A stretch of DNA of 64,000 nucleotides from Bacteroidales bacterium (GTDB lineage: Bacteria > Bacteroidota > Bacteroidia > Bacteroidales > WCHB1-69): contig JAILCI010000060.1 in NCBI GenBank assembly GCA_024686335.1, positions 1-64,000 on the forward strand, written 5' to 3'. The translations under genes and the position numbers were made by a program. This document shows, piece by piece, positions 9,403 to 18,537 of this stretch (the first letter of the stretch is position 1; each line of letters opens with the position of its first letter). The notes beneath the pieces are model-generated. The model was not told the DNA's origin and did no database searches. It saw nothing but the letters and a program-made list of their open reading frames with translations.

Positions 9403-11826
9403 ATGATATTCGTATCCATATATCGATTCTTCAGAAACCACAAACCACTACTATACAGCCTCTTAATCATCACCAGTTTAGTTTTTGTCTTCTTCGGTTT
9501 AAAGTTGAAATATGAAGAAGACCTGTCCAAGCTGCTCCCATCGTCCGAAACAAAGGATAGCGGACTGGTCTTTGGCAACTTGAAAGTTAAAGACAAGATT
9601 TTCATGGAGATGACGGGTGCAGAGCCGGAGGTGATGTCGGGATATGTAGATGAATTGATGGATTCTATCATGCTGCATCCTGAACATATCGCCAACACGC
9701 TCTACAAAATCGAAGCCGAGATGGGCTTAAATGCTCTGGACTACGCTTTGGCGCATGTCCCTTCGTTTGTCTCCACAGACATGTACAGTCGTTTTGACGA
9801 AGCCATCGCCAATGTGGACAAAACTATGGCAACTAACTATGATTTGGTGATGAACGATGAAACAGGAGCAGCCACACAGATGGTGACAACGGATCCGTTG
9901 AACTTGCGACAACTTCTATTACCAGAAATCACAGGAGGCATGGGATACACGGTCATCAACGAGCATCTCTTCTCCAAAGACAGCACCGTAGCACTCATGT
10001 TCATCTCGCCCAATGCGCAATCATTTGACTCCAAGTCCAGTAGTGAACTCATCCAACATCTGGAGACCTCCGTTGAGCAGTTTGAAAAAGCACATCCGGG
10101 TGTTAAAGTTCTTTTCCACGGGGCACCTGTCCGTTCCACCGGCAACTCTCAAGTCATGCATCACGACATCTTCTTGACCATCGGGCTCTCGCTGGTATTC
10201 ATCTTAATACTGCTAAGTATCTGTTTCAGAAGTGTCAACATATTATGGCAGAACATCCTTCCCGTGGCCTATGGGACCTTCTTCGCACTGGCCTGTATGT
10301 ACTGGATTAAAGGCAGTATGTCGATGATGGCCTTAGGCATCGGATCCGTTGTGTTGGGCGTGGCGATCAGCTACTGCCTACACGTCATTATCCACCAGCA
10401 CTTTGTAGGTAATGTGGAGAAGATGCTCTCCGACGAGGCCAAGCCTGTCTGTCTGGGTTGTATCACGACCATCGGCGCCTTTTTGGGGTTATTGTTTACC
10501 AAGAGTGAATTGCTGCAAGACTTTGGCCTATTTGCAACTTTCATGCTCATAGGCAACACATTCTTCGCGTTAGTATTCCTGCCTCACTTCCTAAAATCGG
10601 GCGAGACACGTCATAGTGAAAGGGCTTTCAAAGTCATCAACCGGGTCAACAGCTACGCTTACGACCGCAACCCTGCCTTGATAGTGGCTCTTTTGCTCAT
10701 CATCATCGTGGGTTTCATTTTCTCCCCGAAAGTACAGTTTGACAACAACTTAAAGCATATCGGCTATGAGAGTGACGCCTTACATGCCTCCGAAAATCTC
10801 TATGCTGAGAAGTGTACAAATGGCGGTATACAGCGCTATTATGCTGTCGTGGCATCGAATCTTGACGAGGCATTAGATGCCAACAAGCAGCTCGCCAGTA
10901 CCCTCGACTCTATGAAAAAGGCCAAAGTGTTGACGAAGTACACGCCCGTCGTCTCCATGCTGTTCCAATCAAAAAAAGAACAGGAACAACGCATCGAGGC
11001 TTGGCGTCAGTACTGGACGCCCGAGAAAATCGACGAGGCTGAGCGAGCGGTACAACAGGCTGCCCGTGCGCACGGTCTCGACCCGACTATCTTCGTACCC
11101 TTCCGTGCCATGGTAGAAGCCGAATATGAGGTTGGCGACCTCTATGGCGACAGTCTCGTGCCCGACGGACTGCTCTGCAACTTCATTGAAGAATCTGACG
11201 GCAAGTTCCTCATTTTCAATGCCACCGAGATGACAGAAGAAAACAAAGCCAATGTTGACAAAAAGATTGCCGGCATGCCGCACGCTGTCGTTGTTGACCC
11301 CTTCTATTACACTGGTAACATGATTTCTCTTGTCCATCAGGATTTCAACTCCACCTTACTCATCTCTTCTATTTTCGTCTTCGTAGTCCTTCTAATCTCT
11401 TTCCGAAGAATCTCTGTAGCACTATTAGCCTTCTTGCCGATGTTTTTAAGTTGGTATGTAGTAAAGGGATGGATGGCCATTTTCGGACTTCAGTTTAACC
11501 TCATCAACATTGTCATCTCCACCTTCATCTTCGGCATTGGTGTTGACTACAGTATTTTTGTGGTCCAGGGCTTGCTTGCCGAAGCCCGGGGGTTAGACAA
11601 TCAGCTTTTGAAATATCACAAAGTTGCTATCTTTTTCTCAGCCTTTGTGCTCATCTTAGTGGTCTGCGCGATGATCTTCGCCACGCACCCGGCTATCAAA
11701 TCCATCGGAATCTGCACACTTATCGGCATGGCCTCCACCATCTTGATCACCTACACATTACAGCCGTTGGTATTCCGTTGGATGATCAAAATACCTTTTA
11801 TCAGAAAATCATTAAAAATATCATAA
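9403..11826 (+). CDS. MMPL/RND-family lipid exporter
   Basis: Inner-membrane transporter of 807 residues with the two-half RND/MMPL layout. One membrane helix lies near the N-terminus (LLYSLLIITSLVFVFFGLKL), a large periplasmic loop follows, then a helix cluster at about residues 250-440, a second loop, and a second cluster at about 645-800. Acidic and glycine residues sit in helix 4-like and helix 10-like segments (GIGSVVLGVAISYCLHV; FIFGIGVDYSIFVVQG). MMPL proteins export lipids or act in lipid or aryl-polyene assembly. The start is set by the -7 box at 9373-9380. The LolA-like gene follows after 9 bp, which suggests that the pair moves a lipid or lipoprotein toward the outer membrane. Confidence 0.88.
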   Translation: MIFVSIYRFFRNHKPLLYSLLIITSLVFVFFGLKLKYEEDLSKLLPSSETKDSGLVFGNLKVKDKIFMEMTGAEPEVMSGYVDELMDSIMLHPEHIANTLYKIEAEMGLNALDYALAHVPSFVSTDMYSRFDEAIANVDKTMATNYDLVMNDETGAATQMVTTDPLNLRQLLLPEITGGMGYTVINEHLFSKDSTVALMFISPNAQSFDSKSSSELIQHLETSVEQFEKAHPGVKVLFHGAPVRSTGNSQVMHHDIFLTIGLSLVFILILLSICFRSVNILWQNILPVAYGTFFALACMYWIKGSMSMMALGIGSVVLGVAISYCLHVIIHQHFVGNVEKMLSDEAKPVCLGCITTIGAFLGLLFTKSELLQDFGLFATFMLIGNTFFALVFLPHFLKSGETRHSERAFKVINRVNSYAYDRNPALIVALLLIIIVGFIFSPKVQFDNNLKHIGYESDALHASENLYAEKCTNGGIQRYYAVVASNLDEALDANKQLASTLDSMKKAKVLTKYTPVVSMLFQSKKEQEQRIEAWRQYWTPEKIDEAERAVQQAARAHGLDPTIFVPFRAMVEAEYEVGDLYGDSLVPDGLLCNFIEESDGKFLIFNATEMTEENKANVDKKIAGMPHAVVVDPFYYTGNMISLVHQDFNSTLLISSIFVFVVLLISFRRISVALLAFLPMFLSWYVVKGWMAIFGLQFNLINIVISTFIFGIGVDYSIFVVQGLLAEARGLDNQLLKYHKVAIFFSAFVLILVVCAMIFATHPAIKSIGICTLIGMASTILITYTLQPLVFRWMIKIPFIRKSLKIS

Positions 11827-11835
11827 CCATCTACT

Positions 11836-12375
11836 ATGAAAAGAATTATCACACTCATCGTCGTTGTATGTGCCATACTCACAGCAGGCGCACAGTCTCA
11901 GATCAATGCTTCATTCACGCAGCAGAAGACCATCAAGGCTTCTGGCAAGAGTATCCAATCTAAAGGAACTGTCAACTACCAGTCTCCTGAGACGTTGAAG
12001 ATGAATTATACGACGCCTGCCGGCGATTTCTTCATCATTGAAGGCAGTACCATCAAAATGAATATGAATGGTAAAAAATCCACCATCGATGTGACCAAGA
12101 ATGCAACGATGAAGGCCCAGAAAAACACACTACTCAACTGTATTAAAGGCAATTATAAGCAAGTAGCAACTGACAACAACGCAGAATGTTCTGTCAAGGA
12201 TAGTGGCAGCAACCGCATAGTCACCATTACAGCCAAAAAGGCAGCGACACGCGGCTACTCCAAAATCACCGTCACCTACCGCAAATCCGACAACATGGTC
12301 GTCGACATGGTAATGGAAGAATTCAACGGCAACAAGACACACTACACCTTCAGCAATATCTCAGTCAAAAAGTAA
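11836..12375 (+). CDS. LolA-like outer-membrane lipoprotein carrier
   Basis: Periplasmic protein of 179 residues with signal peptide MKRIITLIVVVCAILTAGAQ and a LolA-type half-barrel pattern: SFTQQKTIKASGKSIQSKG, then YQSPETLKMNYTTPAGDFFIIEG, then TVTYRKSDNMVVDMVMEEFNGNKTHYTFSNI. LolA carries lipoproteins from LolCDE to LolB. In Bacteroidota many LolA paralogues pair with MMPL exporters, as here (9-bp gap), and may carry other lipids. It is shorter than E. coli LolA (about 200), so it could be a specialised paralogue. Confidence 0.82.
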   Translation: MKRIITLIVVVCAILTAGAQSQINASFTQQKTIKASGKSIQSKGTVNYQSPETLKMNYTTPAGDFFIIEGSTIKMNMNGKKSTIDVTKNATMKAQKNTLLNCIKGNYKQVATDNNAECSVKDSGSNRIVTITAKKAATRGYSKITVTYRKSDNMVVDMVMEEFNGNKTHYTFSNISVKK

Positions 12376-12439
12376 CTTCTAAAATTATGAAGTCATTAAA
12401 TTATGAAACTATTAAATTATCCTGAATCAAAAATGAGGA

Positions 12440-12517
12440 TAAGAGACTAAGAAGTTAAGAAGTTAAGAGGTTAAGCTGTTTAAAAACTGATAACTTTCAA
12501 CTGTCAACTATCAACTT
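12440..12517 (+). repeat. Two short tandem-repeat tracts between lolA-like and acyltransferase genes
   Basis: Positions 12440-12471 hold four 8-bp units of form TAAGARRY (TAAGAGAC, TAAGAAGT twice, TAAGAGGT). Positions 12497-12517 hold three 7-bp units TCAACTG, TCAACTA, TCAACTT. The stretch before them repeats ATTAAATTATGAA-like words. The 149-bp spacer contains no gene and no clear terminator or promoter. Confidence 0.75.
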
Positions 12518-12524
12518 ATAAGAA

Positions 12525-13376
12525 ATGGAATATGGCGAATTTAAAGTAAAAGAGGGTGTCTATGTACCTGATATGGGCATAGACTACCCTACCGACGATC
12601 CTTTCAAAAGGCTTCTTACGGTGCAGGTGGAGGACTCATCAAAGGGCAAGTACCAATTTGACGAGACCTATCCCTATCTTGACAAATCGTTAGGCTATAA
12701 AATCCACAACTTTTTCGGTTTTTTCGTACAATGGATTGCTGCCACCTTCTGGAACCGGACTCACTTTGGTTTGAAGATCCGCGGACGGAAAAACCTGAAA
12801 GGATATGAAGAGACTTTGAAAAACGGTGCCATGTGCGTCTGCAACCACGTCTACACCTTCGACGCATTATGCGTATACCAAGCCATACGACGTTTCAGAA
12901 AATTATGGATTCCGATGTATGCCAAGCATTTCAACGGTAATCTCAGTTGGTTCATGCGCCGTGTAGGTGGCATTCCCATACCGGAGACGCTCGAAGGCAT
13001 CAAAAAATTCAACGAGGCTTTTGACGAGTATCACCGTCAGAAAGAGTGGATGCTGCTCTTCCCCGAATCTACTCGGTGGAACTACTACACGCCCTTGCGT
13101 CCCTTCAAGCGCGGCGCCTTCAACATGGCTTACAAATACGACATTCCTGTAATCCCTACCGTCATCACATATCGCAAAAGACGCGGGCTTTATCGTCTAT
13201 TCGGCAAAAAAGATCTACCCTGCATGACTATTCATGTAGGTAAGCCTATCTTGGTCAATAAAGAAGGAAATCGGAAAGAAGAGTTAGATCGTCTACGGGC
13301 AACAGCCCACAGCATGATGTTAGAGATGGCTGGCATCGAGGTTAATCCCTGGCCGGCAGTTCCTGACGTAGAGTGA
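12525..13376 (+). CDS. PlsC-like acyltransferase (LPLAT family)
   Basis: Acyltransferase of 283 residues that likely adds an acyl chain to a lysophospholipid or related acceptor at the inner membrane. The HX4D motif is NHVYTFDA, and the second block is FPESTRW, a variant of FPEGTR with Ser for Gly. GGIPI and a C-terminal basic region follow. A hydrophobic segment FFGFFVQWIAATFW precedes the catalytic region. It lies 149 bp after the LolA-like gene in the same direction, across a repeat-rich spacer, and probably belongs to that lipid-trafficking unit. Its last 57 bp overlap the 3' end of the HAD gene on the other strand. Confidence 0.85.
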   Translation: MEYGEFKVKEGVYVPDMGIDYPTDDPFKRLLTVQVEDSSKGKYQFDETYPYLDKSLGYKIHNFFGFFVQWIAATFWNRTHFGLKIRGRKNLKGYEETLKNGAMCVCNHVYTFDALCVYQAIRRFRKLWIPMYAKHFNGNLSWFMRRVGGIPIPETLEGIKKFNEAFDEYHRQKEWMLLFPESTRWNYYTPLRPFKRGAFNMAYKYDIPVIPTVITYRKRRGLYRLFGKKDLPCMTIHVGKPILVNKEGNRKEELDRLRATAHSMMLEMAGIEVNPWPAVPDVE

Positions 13377-13955
13377 GAAAGACATTCCTACTGACTCAGC
13401 GCCCAACCCGTCGGTATCGTGACGATCTCCGACCATCAGGCACTCTTCTGGCTTAACATTGAGCGCTTCACACAACTTTGCGAATGACTCTTTGCAGGGT
13501 TTAAGACCACCGAGAGCAGGGGCATCAAAGAGCGCATCTGCCCATCGCGGGTCGAAGCCAATAGCTTGCAGTTTATCTTCAACACAACCGTAGTCGGAGA
13601 AGACAGCTACTCGTATTTGTCTATCCTTAAGCTGTTTCAGGATTTCTGACACCCACGAATAGAGACTGTATTTTCGTTGCAATATGCTAACCATCAACGG
13701 CATATAGCGCTCAAAATACCACCTCCGCGCCTTTTCGGGGTTTGGAAATTCCAAAAAGAAGGCCTCATAGAACTGCTCCTCGCTATTGAAAGAGATACCA
13801 CGGAGTTTTTTACGCGCATTCTGCTCCCGACGTAGCAGACCGAGGTCGCCTCGAACCAGGGAAGAAAAAATGAGACGGCAAGCCAATCCGGACTTATCAT
13901 ACAGAGTTCCATCTAGATCAAAGATAACGACGCGAGGTTGATTGGTTGTGGACAT
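13320..13955 (-). CDS. HAD-superfamily hydrolase
   Basis: Probable small-molecule phosphatase of 211 residues. Motif I is DLDGTLY with the nucleophile Asp near residue 13, motif II is VAVFSDYG, the motif III Lys lies in GGLKPCKESF, and motif IV is VGDRHDTDG. The cap insert after motif I is helical, as in the phosphoglycolate phosphatase-like subgroup. The substrate cannot be read from the sequence. It is convergent with the acyltransferase and overlaps it by 57 bp, so its last 18 or so residues are encoded opposite that gene. A weak -7 box lies at 13976-13983. Confidence 0.88.
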   Translation of the reverse strand: MSTTNQPRVVIFDLDGTLYDKSGLACRLIFSSLVRGDLGLLRREQNARKKLRGISFNSEEQFYEAFFLEFPNPEKARRWYFERYMPLMVSILQRKYSLYSWVSEILKQLKDRQIRVAVFSDYGCVEDKLQAIGFDPRWADALFDAPALGGLKPCKESFAKLCEALNVKPEECLMVGDRHDTDGLGAESVGMSFSLYVRNCRPGINLDASHL

Positions 13956-13975
13956 TGATTCTTACTTTTGCGCCG

Positions 13976-13983
13976 CGAAAATA
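13976..13983 (-). promoter_or_regulatory. Weak -7 box of the HAD gene
   Basis: TATTTTCG on the minus strand, one mismatch from TAnnTTTG, 20 bp before the ATG. An exact TACTTTTG on the plus strand (13963-13970) overlaps this spacer but leads to no plus-strand gene. Confidence 0.4.
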
Positions 13984-14070
13984 CTATTTTTCAATGAAAA
14001 GAATGTAATAATGATGAATGAATCCTTCCACGTTCGATGAAAAGACCTCGTAGAGGTCTCATCCCTGTAT

Positions 14071-14102
14071 AAGAAAAGGATGCCAAATGGCATCCTTTTC
14101 TT
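14071..14102 (-). terminator. Terminator downstream of the tRNA gene
   Basis: Perfect 14-bp stem (AAGAAAAGGATGCC against its complement) with loop AAAT, ending 5 bp beyond the tRNA 3' end. The outer A/T pairs provide a T run on either strand, so it may work in both directions. A second, weaker hairpin (AGACCTC, loop GTA, 14043-14059) lies beyond it. Confidence 0.75.
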
Positions 14103-14107
14103 GAGAG

Positions 14108-14181
14108 TGGCGGGAACGGGAATTGAACTCGTGACCTCCGGGTTATGAATCCGACGCTCTAACCGACTGAGCTACCCCGCC
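14108..14181 (-). tRNA. tRNA with anticodon CAT (Met, elongator type)
   Basis: A 74-nt cloverleaf. The acceptor stem is GGCGGGG against TCCCGCC with discriminator A and no encoded CCA. The D-arm is GCTC...GAGC, the anticodon loop TTCATAA reads CAT, and the T loop is TTCAATT. It has a paired 1-72 position, so it is not the initiator. Elongator Met is likelier than the lysidine-modified Ile tRNA, but this cannot be settled by eye. Two stem positions are A-C mismatches (31-39 and 52-62), which is unusual. It has a strong own promoter and a terminator. Confidence 0.9.
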
Positions 14182-14194
14182 GCTTTTGAGGCCG

Positions 14195-14224
14195 CAAAAA
14201 TACACTTTTTTTCATTATCGCAAA
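14195..14224 (-). promoter_or_regulatory. Promoter of the tRNA gene
   Basis: On the minus strand TTTG (14221-14224), 18 bp, then TATTTTTG (14195-14202), 13 bp before the mature tRNA 5' end. Confidence 0.8.
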
Positions 14225-14261
14225 CCATCATAAGAAAAAAATATTTCAAAGTCTCTATGGA

Positions 14262-14292
14262 TTTGGATTTCAAGAGGTTTTTTGTATTTTTG
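14262..14292 (+). promoter_or_regulatory. Promoter of the glycogen synthase-phosphorylase gene
   Basis: TTTG at 14262-14265, 19 bp, then TATTTTTG at 14285-14292. It overlaps an upstream in-frame ATG at 14257 and so fixes the start at 14320. Confidence 0.8.
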
Positions 14293-14319
14293 CGCCTTTA
14301 TTCGCCAACGAAAAAACAT

Positions 14320-17300
14320 ATGAGCGCAGACTATATTTTCGAAACTTCATGGGAAGTTTGCAACAAAGTGGGAGGCATCTACACCGTTCTCTCCTCAAAA
14401 GCATCAACTGCAGTTCAACATTTTGGAGACCACTACATTTGTATCGGTCCGGACATCTCTAAACCTTATCAGGGTGATTTTGTGGAGGATCCTACTCTTT
14501 TCCGCAATTGGCGCGAAATAGCACAACAGGAGGGCTTAAAGATCCGCATCGGCCGTTGGCAGATCTGTGGATCTCCTGTTGTCATCCTCATCAACTTTAC
14601 TCCTTTCTTCGAGAAGAAGAATGAGATCTTGACACAATTCTGGATCAACCACAAACTGGACTCCATCTCTGGTCAGTGGGACTACATCGAGCCAGCACTA
14701 TTTGGCTACGCAGCCGGCATGGTTATTGAGAGTTTCTACAACTACTATTGCAACTCCATGGACAAGATTGTCGCTCACTTCCACGAGTGGATGACCGGCA
14801 CAGGCATCCTGCACATCGAGACAGTAGCTCCTCAGATTGCAACGGTGTTCACCACCCACGCCACTGTACTGGGACGCTGCATCGCTGGCAATGGTCTGCC
14901 CTTATACGAAAACATCCGCCAATATCAACCTCAAGAGACAGCCCAACGTTTCGGTGTCCAGTCCAAATACTCCTTGGAGTCGCTCTCCGCCAAAGTTGCT
15001 GACGCATACACCACAGTAAGTGACATCACTGACAAAGAGTGCGAAGCCTTCTTCATCAAACCGGCGGATGTCATCACTATCAATGGCTTTGAAAATGGTT
15101 TTGTGCCGCAAGGAGACGAGCATGACAAACGTCACTCCGGAGCCCGTCAGAAACTTCTGCATGTTGCCTCATCTCTGATGCAGCAACAGTTGCCCGAGGA
15201 TACACTTCTCATCATCAACAGTGGTCGGTACGAATTCAAAAACAAGGGTATCGACGTCTTCATTCGAAGTCTTGCCCACTACGCACAACAGAATCCCGAC
15301 AGGACGGTCTGTGCATTCATTGCAGTACCTGCGGGCAATAGCGGCAAGCGTGAGGACCTGCTCCAACGAATGAGTCATCCAATTGGTACCACACCGATAT
15401 TGGACGATTTCTCCACGCACGTATTGCATGATCATCATAACGACCCTATCATCAACGCTTGCAAACAATATGGTCTGCACAATGCTCCCGAACAAAATGT
15501 TAAGGTGGTCTTCGTTCCCGTATACCTCGATGGTCAGGATGGCATCTTTGACCTGCCTTATTACGACTTCTTGCTCGGCTTCGACCTGTCGGCTTTCCCG
15601 TCATACTACGAGCCCTGGGGCTACACCCCTCTGGAGAGCATCGCCTTTGGCATTCCGACCATCACCACATCGCTGGCAGGTTTCGGATTGTGGGTCAACA
15701 AGAACTTCTCCGACCAACAAAGTGTTACCGTAGTCCACCGCACCGACCATAACGACGAAGAAGTTGTTGAGAACATATCCCGCGCCATCGGATTCTACAG
15801 TAAATGCACACCCGAAGAGAAGACTCAGATTGACAAGAAAGCTATTGAAATCTCTCAACAAGCTCTCTGGAGTTCACTCTATGACAACTATCTTCAAGCA
15901 TACGATATCGCGCTCACACAAAGCGATAGCCGCTACGATCAATATCAGACAAAAACATCTAACATCAGCCAAATAGTGAAACACGCTAACATAGAACATC
16001 CTGAATGGAGACAGATTTCCATCAAGTCACACCTTCCTGAGAGTCTGGAAAAACTAGAGCAATTGTCAGAGAATCTCTGGTGGAGCTGGAATTACGAAGC
16101 CCGCGAGCTGTTCGAAGAGATTGCCGGACCCGAGCTTTGGGCGAAGTGTCAGCAGAACCCCGTATATCTGCTGCAAGTACTTCCTTATGAACGTCTTGAG
16201 GATTTCACCAAGAATCAAGAGTTTTTGGCAAAACTTGACAAGGTTCATGGAGACTTCCGACGCTATATGGAAACGCCGCGCACACGACCGGAACAGAAGA
16301 TTGCCTACTTCAGTATGGAGTTCGGCATCAGCAATGAGTTAAAGATCTTCTCCGGTGGACTTGGCATGCTGGCTGGCGACTACCTCAAAGAGGCCTCCGA
16401 CTCCAATGTCAACATGATCGGTGTCGGTTTACTCTATCGTTATGGTTATTTCACACAACAAATATCTAGTTTCGGCGAGCAGGTCAATCTCTACCCGCCA
16501 CAAAGTTTCTCCAAACTGCCTATCACTCCAATCAAAGATGAGGAAGGCAACTGGATGACCATCTGCCTGCCGCTGCCAGGCCGCTGTCTTTATGCCCGCA
16601 TCTGGCGCGTAGACGTAGGTCGTATTCCATTGTATCTAATGGACACCGACTTTGCCGAGAACTGGCAAGAGGACCGCGAAGTGACTGCCACTTTGTATGG
16701 CGGCGACACTGAAAACCGATTGAAACAGGAAATGCTGTTAGGTATCGGTGGCCTGCGCATGCTCAAGCTGTTAGGCGAGGAGCCTACCCTCTTCCACCTC
16801 AACGAAGGTCACGCTGCATTCGTCAACTTGGAACGTATTTATGAGACGATGCAGGAAAAGCACGTGAATATGTCTGTGGCTATCGAACTGGTGCGTAGTT
16901 CTGCACTCTACACCACACACACTCCAGTACCAGCAGGACATGACGCATTCCACGAAGACCTGATGCGTACCTACTTTGCCACCTATCCCGACCGTTTCAA
17001 CATCTCATGGGAAACCTTCATGGGATTTGGTCGTAAACGTGATGACTGCTACAATGACAAATTCTCAATGAGCATCTTAGCTTGTCATTTTTCTCAAGAG
17101 ATCAATGGAGTGAGCCGCATTCACGGACGCGTATCACAAGAGATGTTTGCCAACCTGTATGAAGGTCGCTTCGCCGCTGAATCTCATATCGGCTACGTCA
17201 CCAATGGCGTGCACTATCCGACCTGGGCGCACAAACGTTGGCAGGCGCTACATCGCAAGGTTTTCGGTCCAGAATTCCTGCTTGACCAGTCAAACCCCAC

Positions 17301-18537
17301 CTATTGGATGAAAATCTACGAAGTGGCTGACAAAGAAATCTGGGGACTCAAACAAGACCTCCGCAAAGAGATGATCATGGCTGTCAAGGAGATGCTGAGC
17401 GAACAATTACGCCGTCGCAACGAATCTCCGGCATTCATCAGCGCTACTTTGAAACAGATTCGCACCGACGCGCTTACCATCGGTTTTGCCCGTCGTTTTG
17501 CCACATACAAACGTGCTCATCTGCTCTTCACCAACGAGGAACGTCTGAAACAAATCCTCTGCAATGATAAAATGCCCGTGCAGTTCATCTTCGCTGGCAA
17601 AGCACACCCGCATGACAAAGCCGGACAAGATATCATCACCAACATAATCCGTCTGTCACACAAACCTGAGTTTGTAGGTAAGATTATATTTGTTGAAAAT
17701 TACGACATGATTCTCTCCAAAAAGCTCATCTCCGGTTGCGACCTTTGGTTGAACATGCCTACCCGTCCGTTAGAGGCTTCCGGTACATCTGGCGAGAAGG
17801 CCGTGATGAACGGCGTGCTCAACTTCAGCGTCATGGATGGCTGGTGGGCAGAAGGCTATGTTCCCGGTGCTGGTTGGGCTATCAAAGAGGAGATCACTTA
17901 TCAGGATAACCGTCTGCAAGACGAGTTGGATGCATCCACACTCTACAGCACACTAGAAGAGGAGATTGCTCCGGCATTCTACAATCGCAATAAAGAAGGC
18001 ATCCCAGAGACCTGGGTTGGCATGATGAAGAAGTGCTTTGCAGAGATTTCCCCCAACTACACGATGAAACGTCAATTGGACGACTATTACAGCAAATTCT
18101 ATCATAAATTAGAAAAACGCTATCTCGACATCAGTGCAGACGATTTGAAGAAGACCCGCCAACTGATTAAGTGGAAAGAGCGCATCATCAACGGATGGGA
18201 TTGCCTCGCATGCCGCTCCTTGACCAGCAAGAGCCATCCCGACTCATCTTATTATATCGGAGAAAACCTCTCTATGGAGCTTACCTTGGAAACCGGCAAT
18301 CTAACGCCTGATGACCTCAAAGTAGAGCTTGTGCTTGTTGACAATGAGCACAACAGTGAACCCAAACTCGTTGCCAAATATCCGTTCCAACTGAAACAAC
18401 AAGAGAAAGGTGTCGCTATGTACACCTGTAATGTGGACGCAAAGAAGGTCGGCAACTGGGGGTATGCTATTCGCGTAATCCCGGCAAACGACCTCTTGCC
18501 TCACGATCTGGATTTCAACTTAGTAAAATGGTTCTAA
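14320..18537 (+). CDS. Glycogen synthase (GT3) - alpha-glucan phosphorylase (GT35) fusion
   Basis: Cytoplasmic protein of 1405 residues that joins glycogen synthesis and breakdown. The N-terminal half (about 1-545) is a eukaryote-like GT3 synthase: it opens SADYIFETSWEVCNKVGGIYTV and carries the catalytic EPWGYTPLES. The second half starts near residue 555 with the phosphorylase N-terminal region (LSENLWWSWNYEARELFEEI), then YFSMEFGISNEL, and the PLP site EASGTSGEKAVMNGVLNFS with Lys at 1160. About 95 C-terminal residues form a beta domain. Bacteroides encodes comparable parts as neighbouring separate genes, so this is a fusion. The start follows from the promoter at 14262-14292. Its stop overlaps the start of the thiamine pyrophosphokinase gene. 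Confidence 0.92.
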   Translation: MSADYIFETSWEVCNKVGGIYTVLSSKASTAVQHFGDHYICIGPDISKPYQGDFVEDPTLFRNWREIAQQEGLKIRIGRWQICGSPVVILINFTPFFEKKNEILTQFWINHKLDSISGQWDYIEPALFGYAAGMVIESFYNYYCNSMDKIVAHFHEWMTGTGILHIETVAPQIATVFTTHATVLGRCIAGNGLPLYENIRQYQPQETAQRFGVQSKYSLESLSAKVADAYTTVSDITDKECEAFFIKPADVITINGFENGFVPQGDEHDKRHSGARQKLLHVASSLMQQQLPEDTLLIINSGRYEFKNKGIDVFIRSLAHYAQQNPDRTVCAFIAVPAGNSGKREDLLQRMSHPIGTTPILDDFSTHVLHDHHNDPIINACKQYGLHNAPEQNVKVVFVPVYLDGQDGIFDLPYYDFLLGFDLSAFPSYYEPWGYTPLESIAFGIPTITTSLAGFGLWVNKNFSDQQSVTVVHRTDHNDEEVVENISRAIGFYSKCTPEEKTQIDKKAIEISQQALWSSLYDNYLQAYDIALTQSDSRYDQYQTKTSNISQIVKHANIEHPEWRQISIKSHLPESLEKLEQLSENLWWSWNYEARELFEEIAGPELWAKCQQNPVYLLQVLPYERLEDFTKNQEFLAKLDKVHGDFRRYMETPRTRPEQKIAYFSMEFGISNELKIFSGGLGMLAGDYLKEASDSNVNMIGVGLLYRYGYFTQQISSFGEQVNLYPPQSFSKLPITPIKDEEGNWMTICLPLPGRCLYARIWRVDVGRIPLYLMDTDFAENWQEDREVTATLYGGDTENRLKQEMLLGIGGLRMLKLLGEEPTLFHLNEGHAAFVNLERIYETMQEKHVNMSVAIELVRSSALYTTHTPVPAGHDAFHEDLMRTYFATYPDRFNISWETFMGFGRKRDDCYNDKFSMSILACHFSQEINGVSRIHGRVSQEMFANLYEGRFAAESHIGYVTNGVHYPTWAHKRWQALHRKVFGPEFLLDQSNPTYWMKIYEVADKEIWGLKQDLRKEMIMAVKEMLSEQLRRRNESPAFISATLKQIRTDALTIGFARRFATYKRAHLLFTNEERLKQILCNDKMPVQFIFAGKAHPHDKAGQDIITNIIRLSHKPEFVGKIIFVENYDMILSKKLISGCDLWLNMPTRPLEASGTSGEKAVMNGVLNFSVMDGWWAEGYVPGAGWAIKEEITYQDNRLQDELDASTLYSTLEEEIAPAFYNRNKEGIPETWVGMMKKCFAEISPNYTMKRQLDDYYSKFYHKLEKRYLDISADDLKKTRQLIKWKERIINGWDCLACRSLTSKSHPDSSYYIGENLSMELTLETGNLTPDDLKVELVLVDNEHNSEPKLVAKYPFQLKQQEKGVAMYTCNVDAKKVGNWGYAIRVIPANDLLPHDLDFNLVKWF

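Noticed and set aside
13963-13970. Plus-strand TACTTTTG as a promoter for a small RNA before the tRNA terminator
   Set aside because: No -33 box and no conserved RNA structure apart from the terminator hairpins; left as chance within a divergent spacer.
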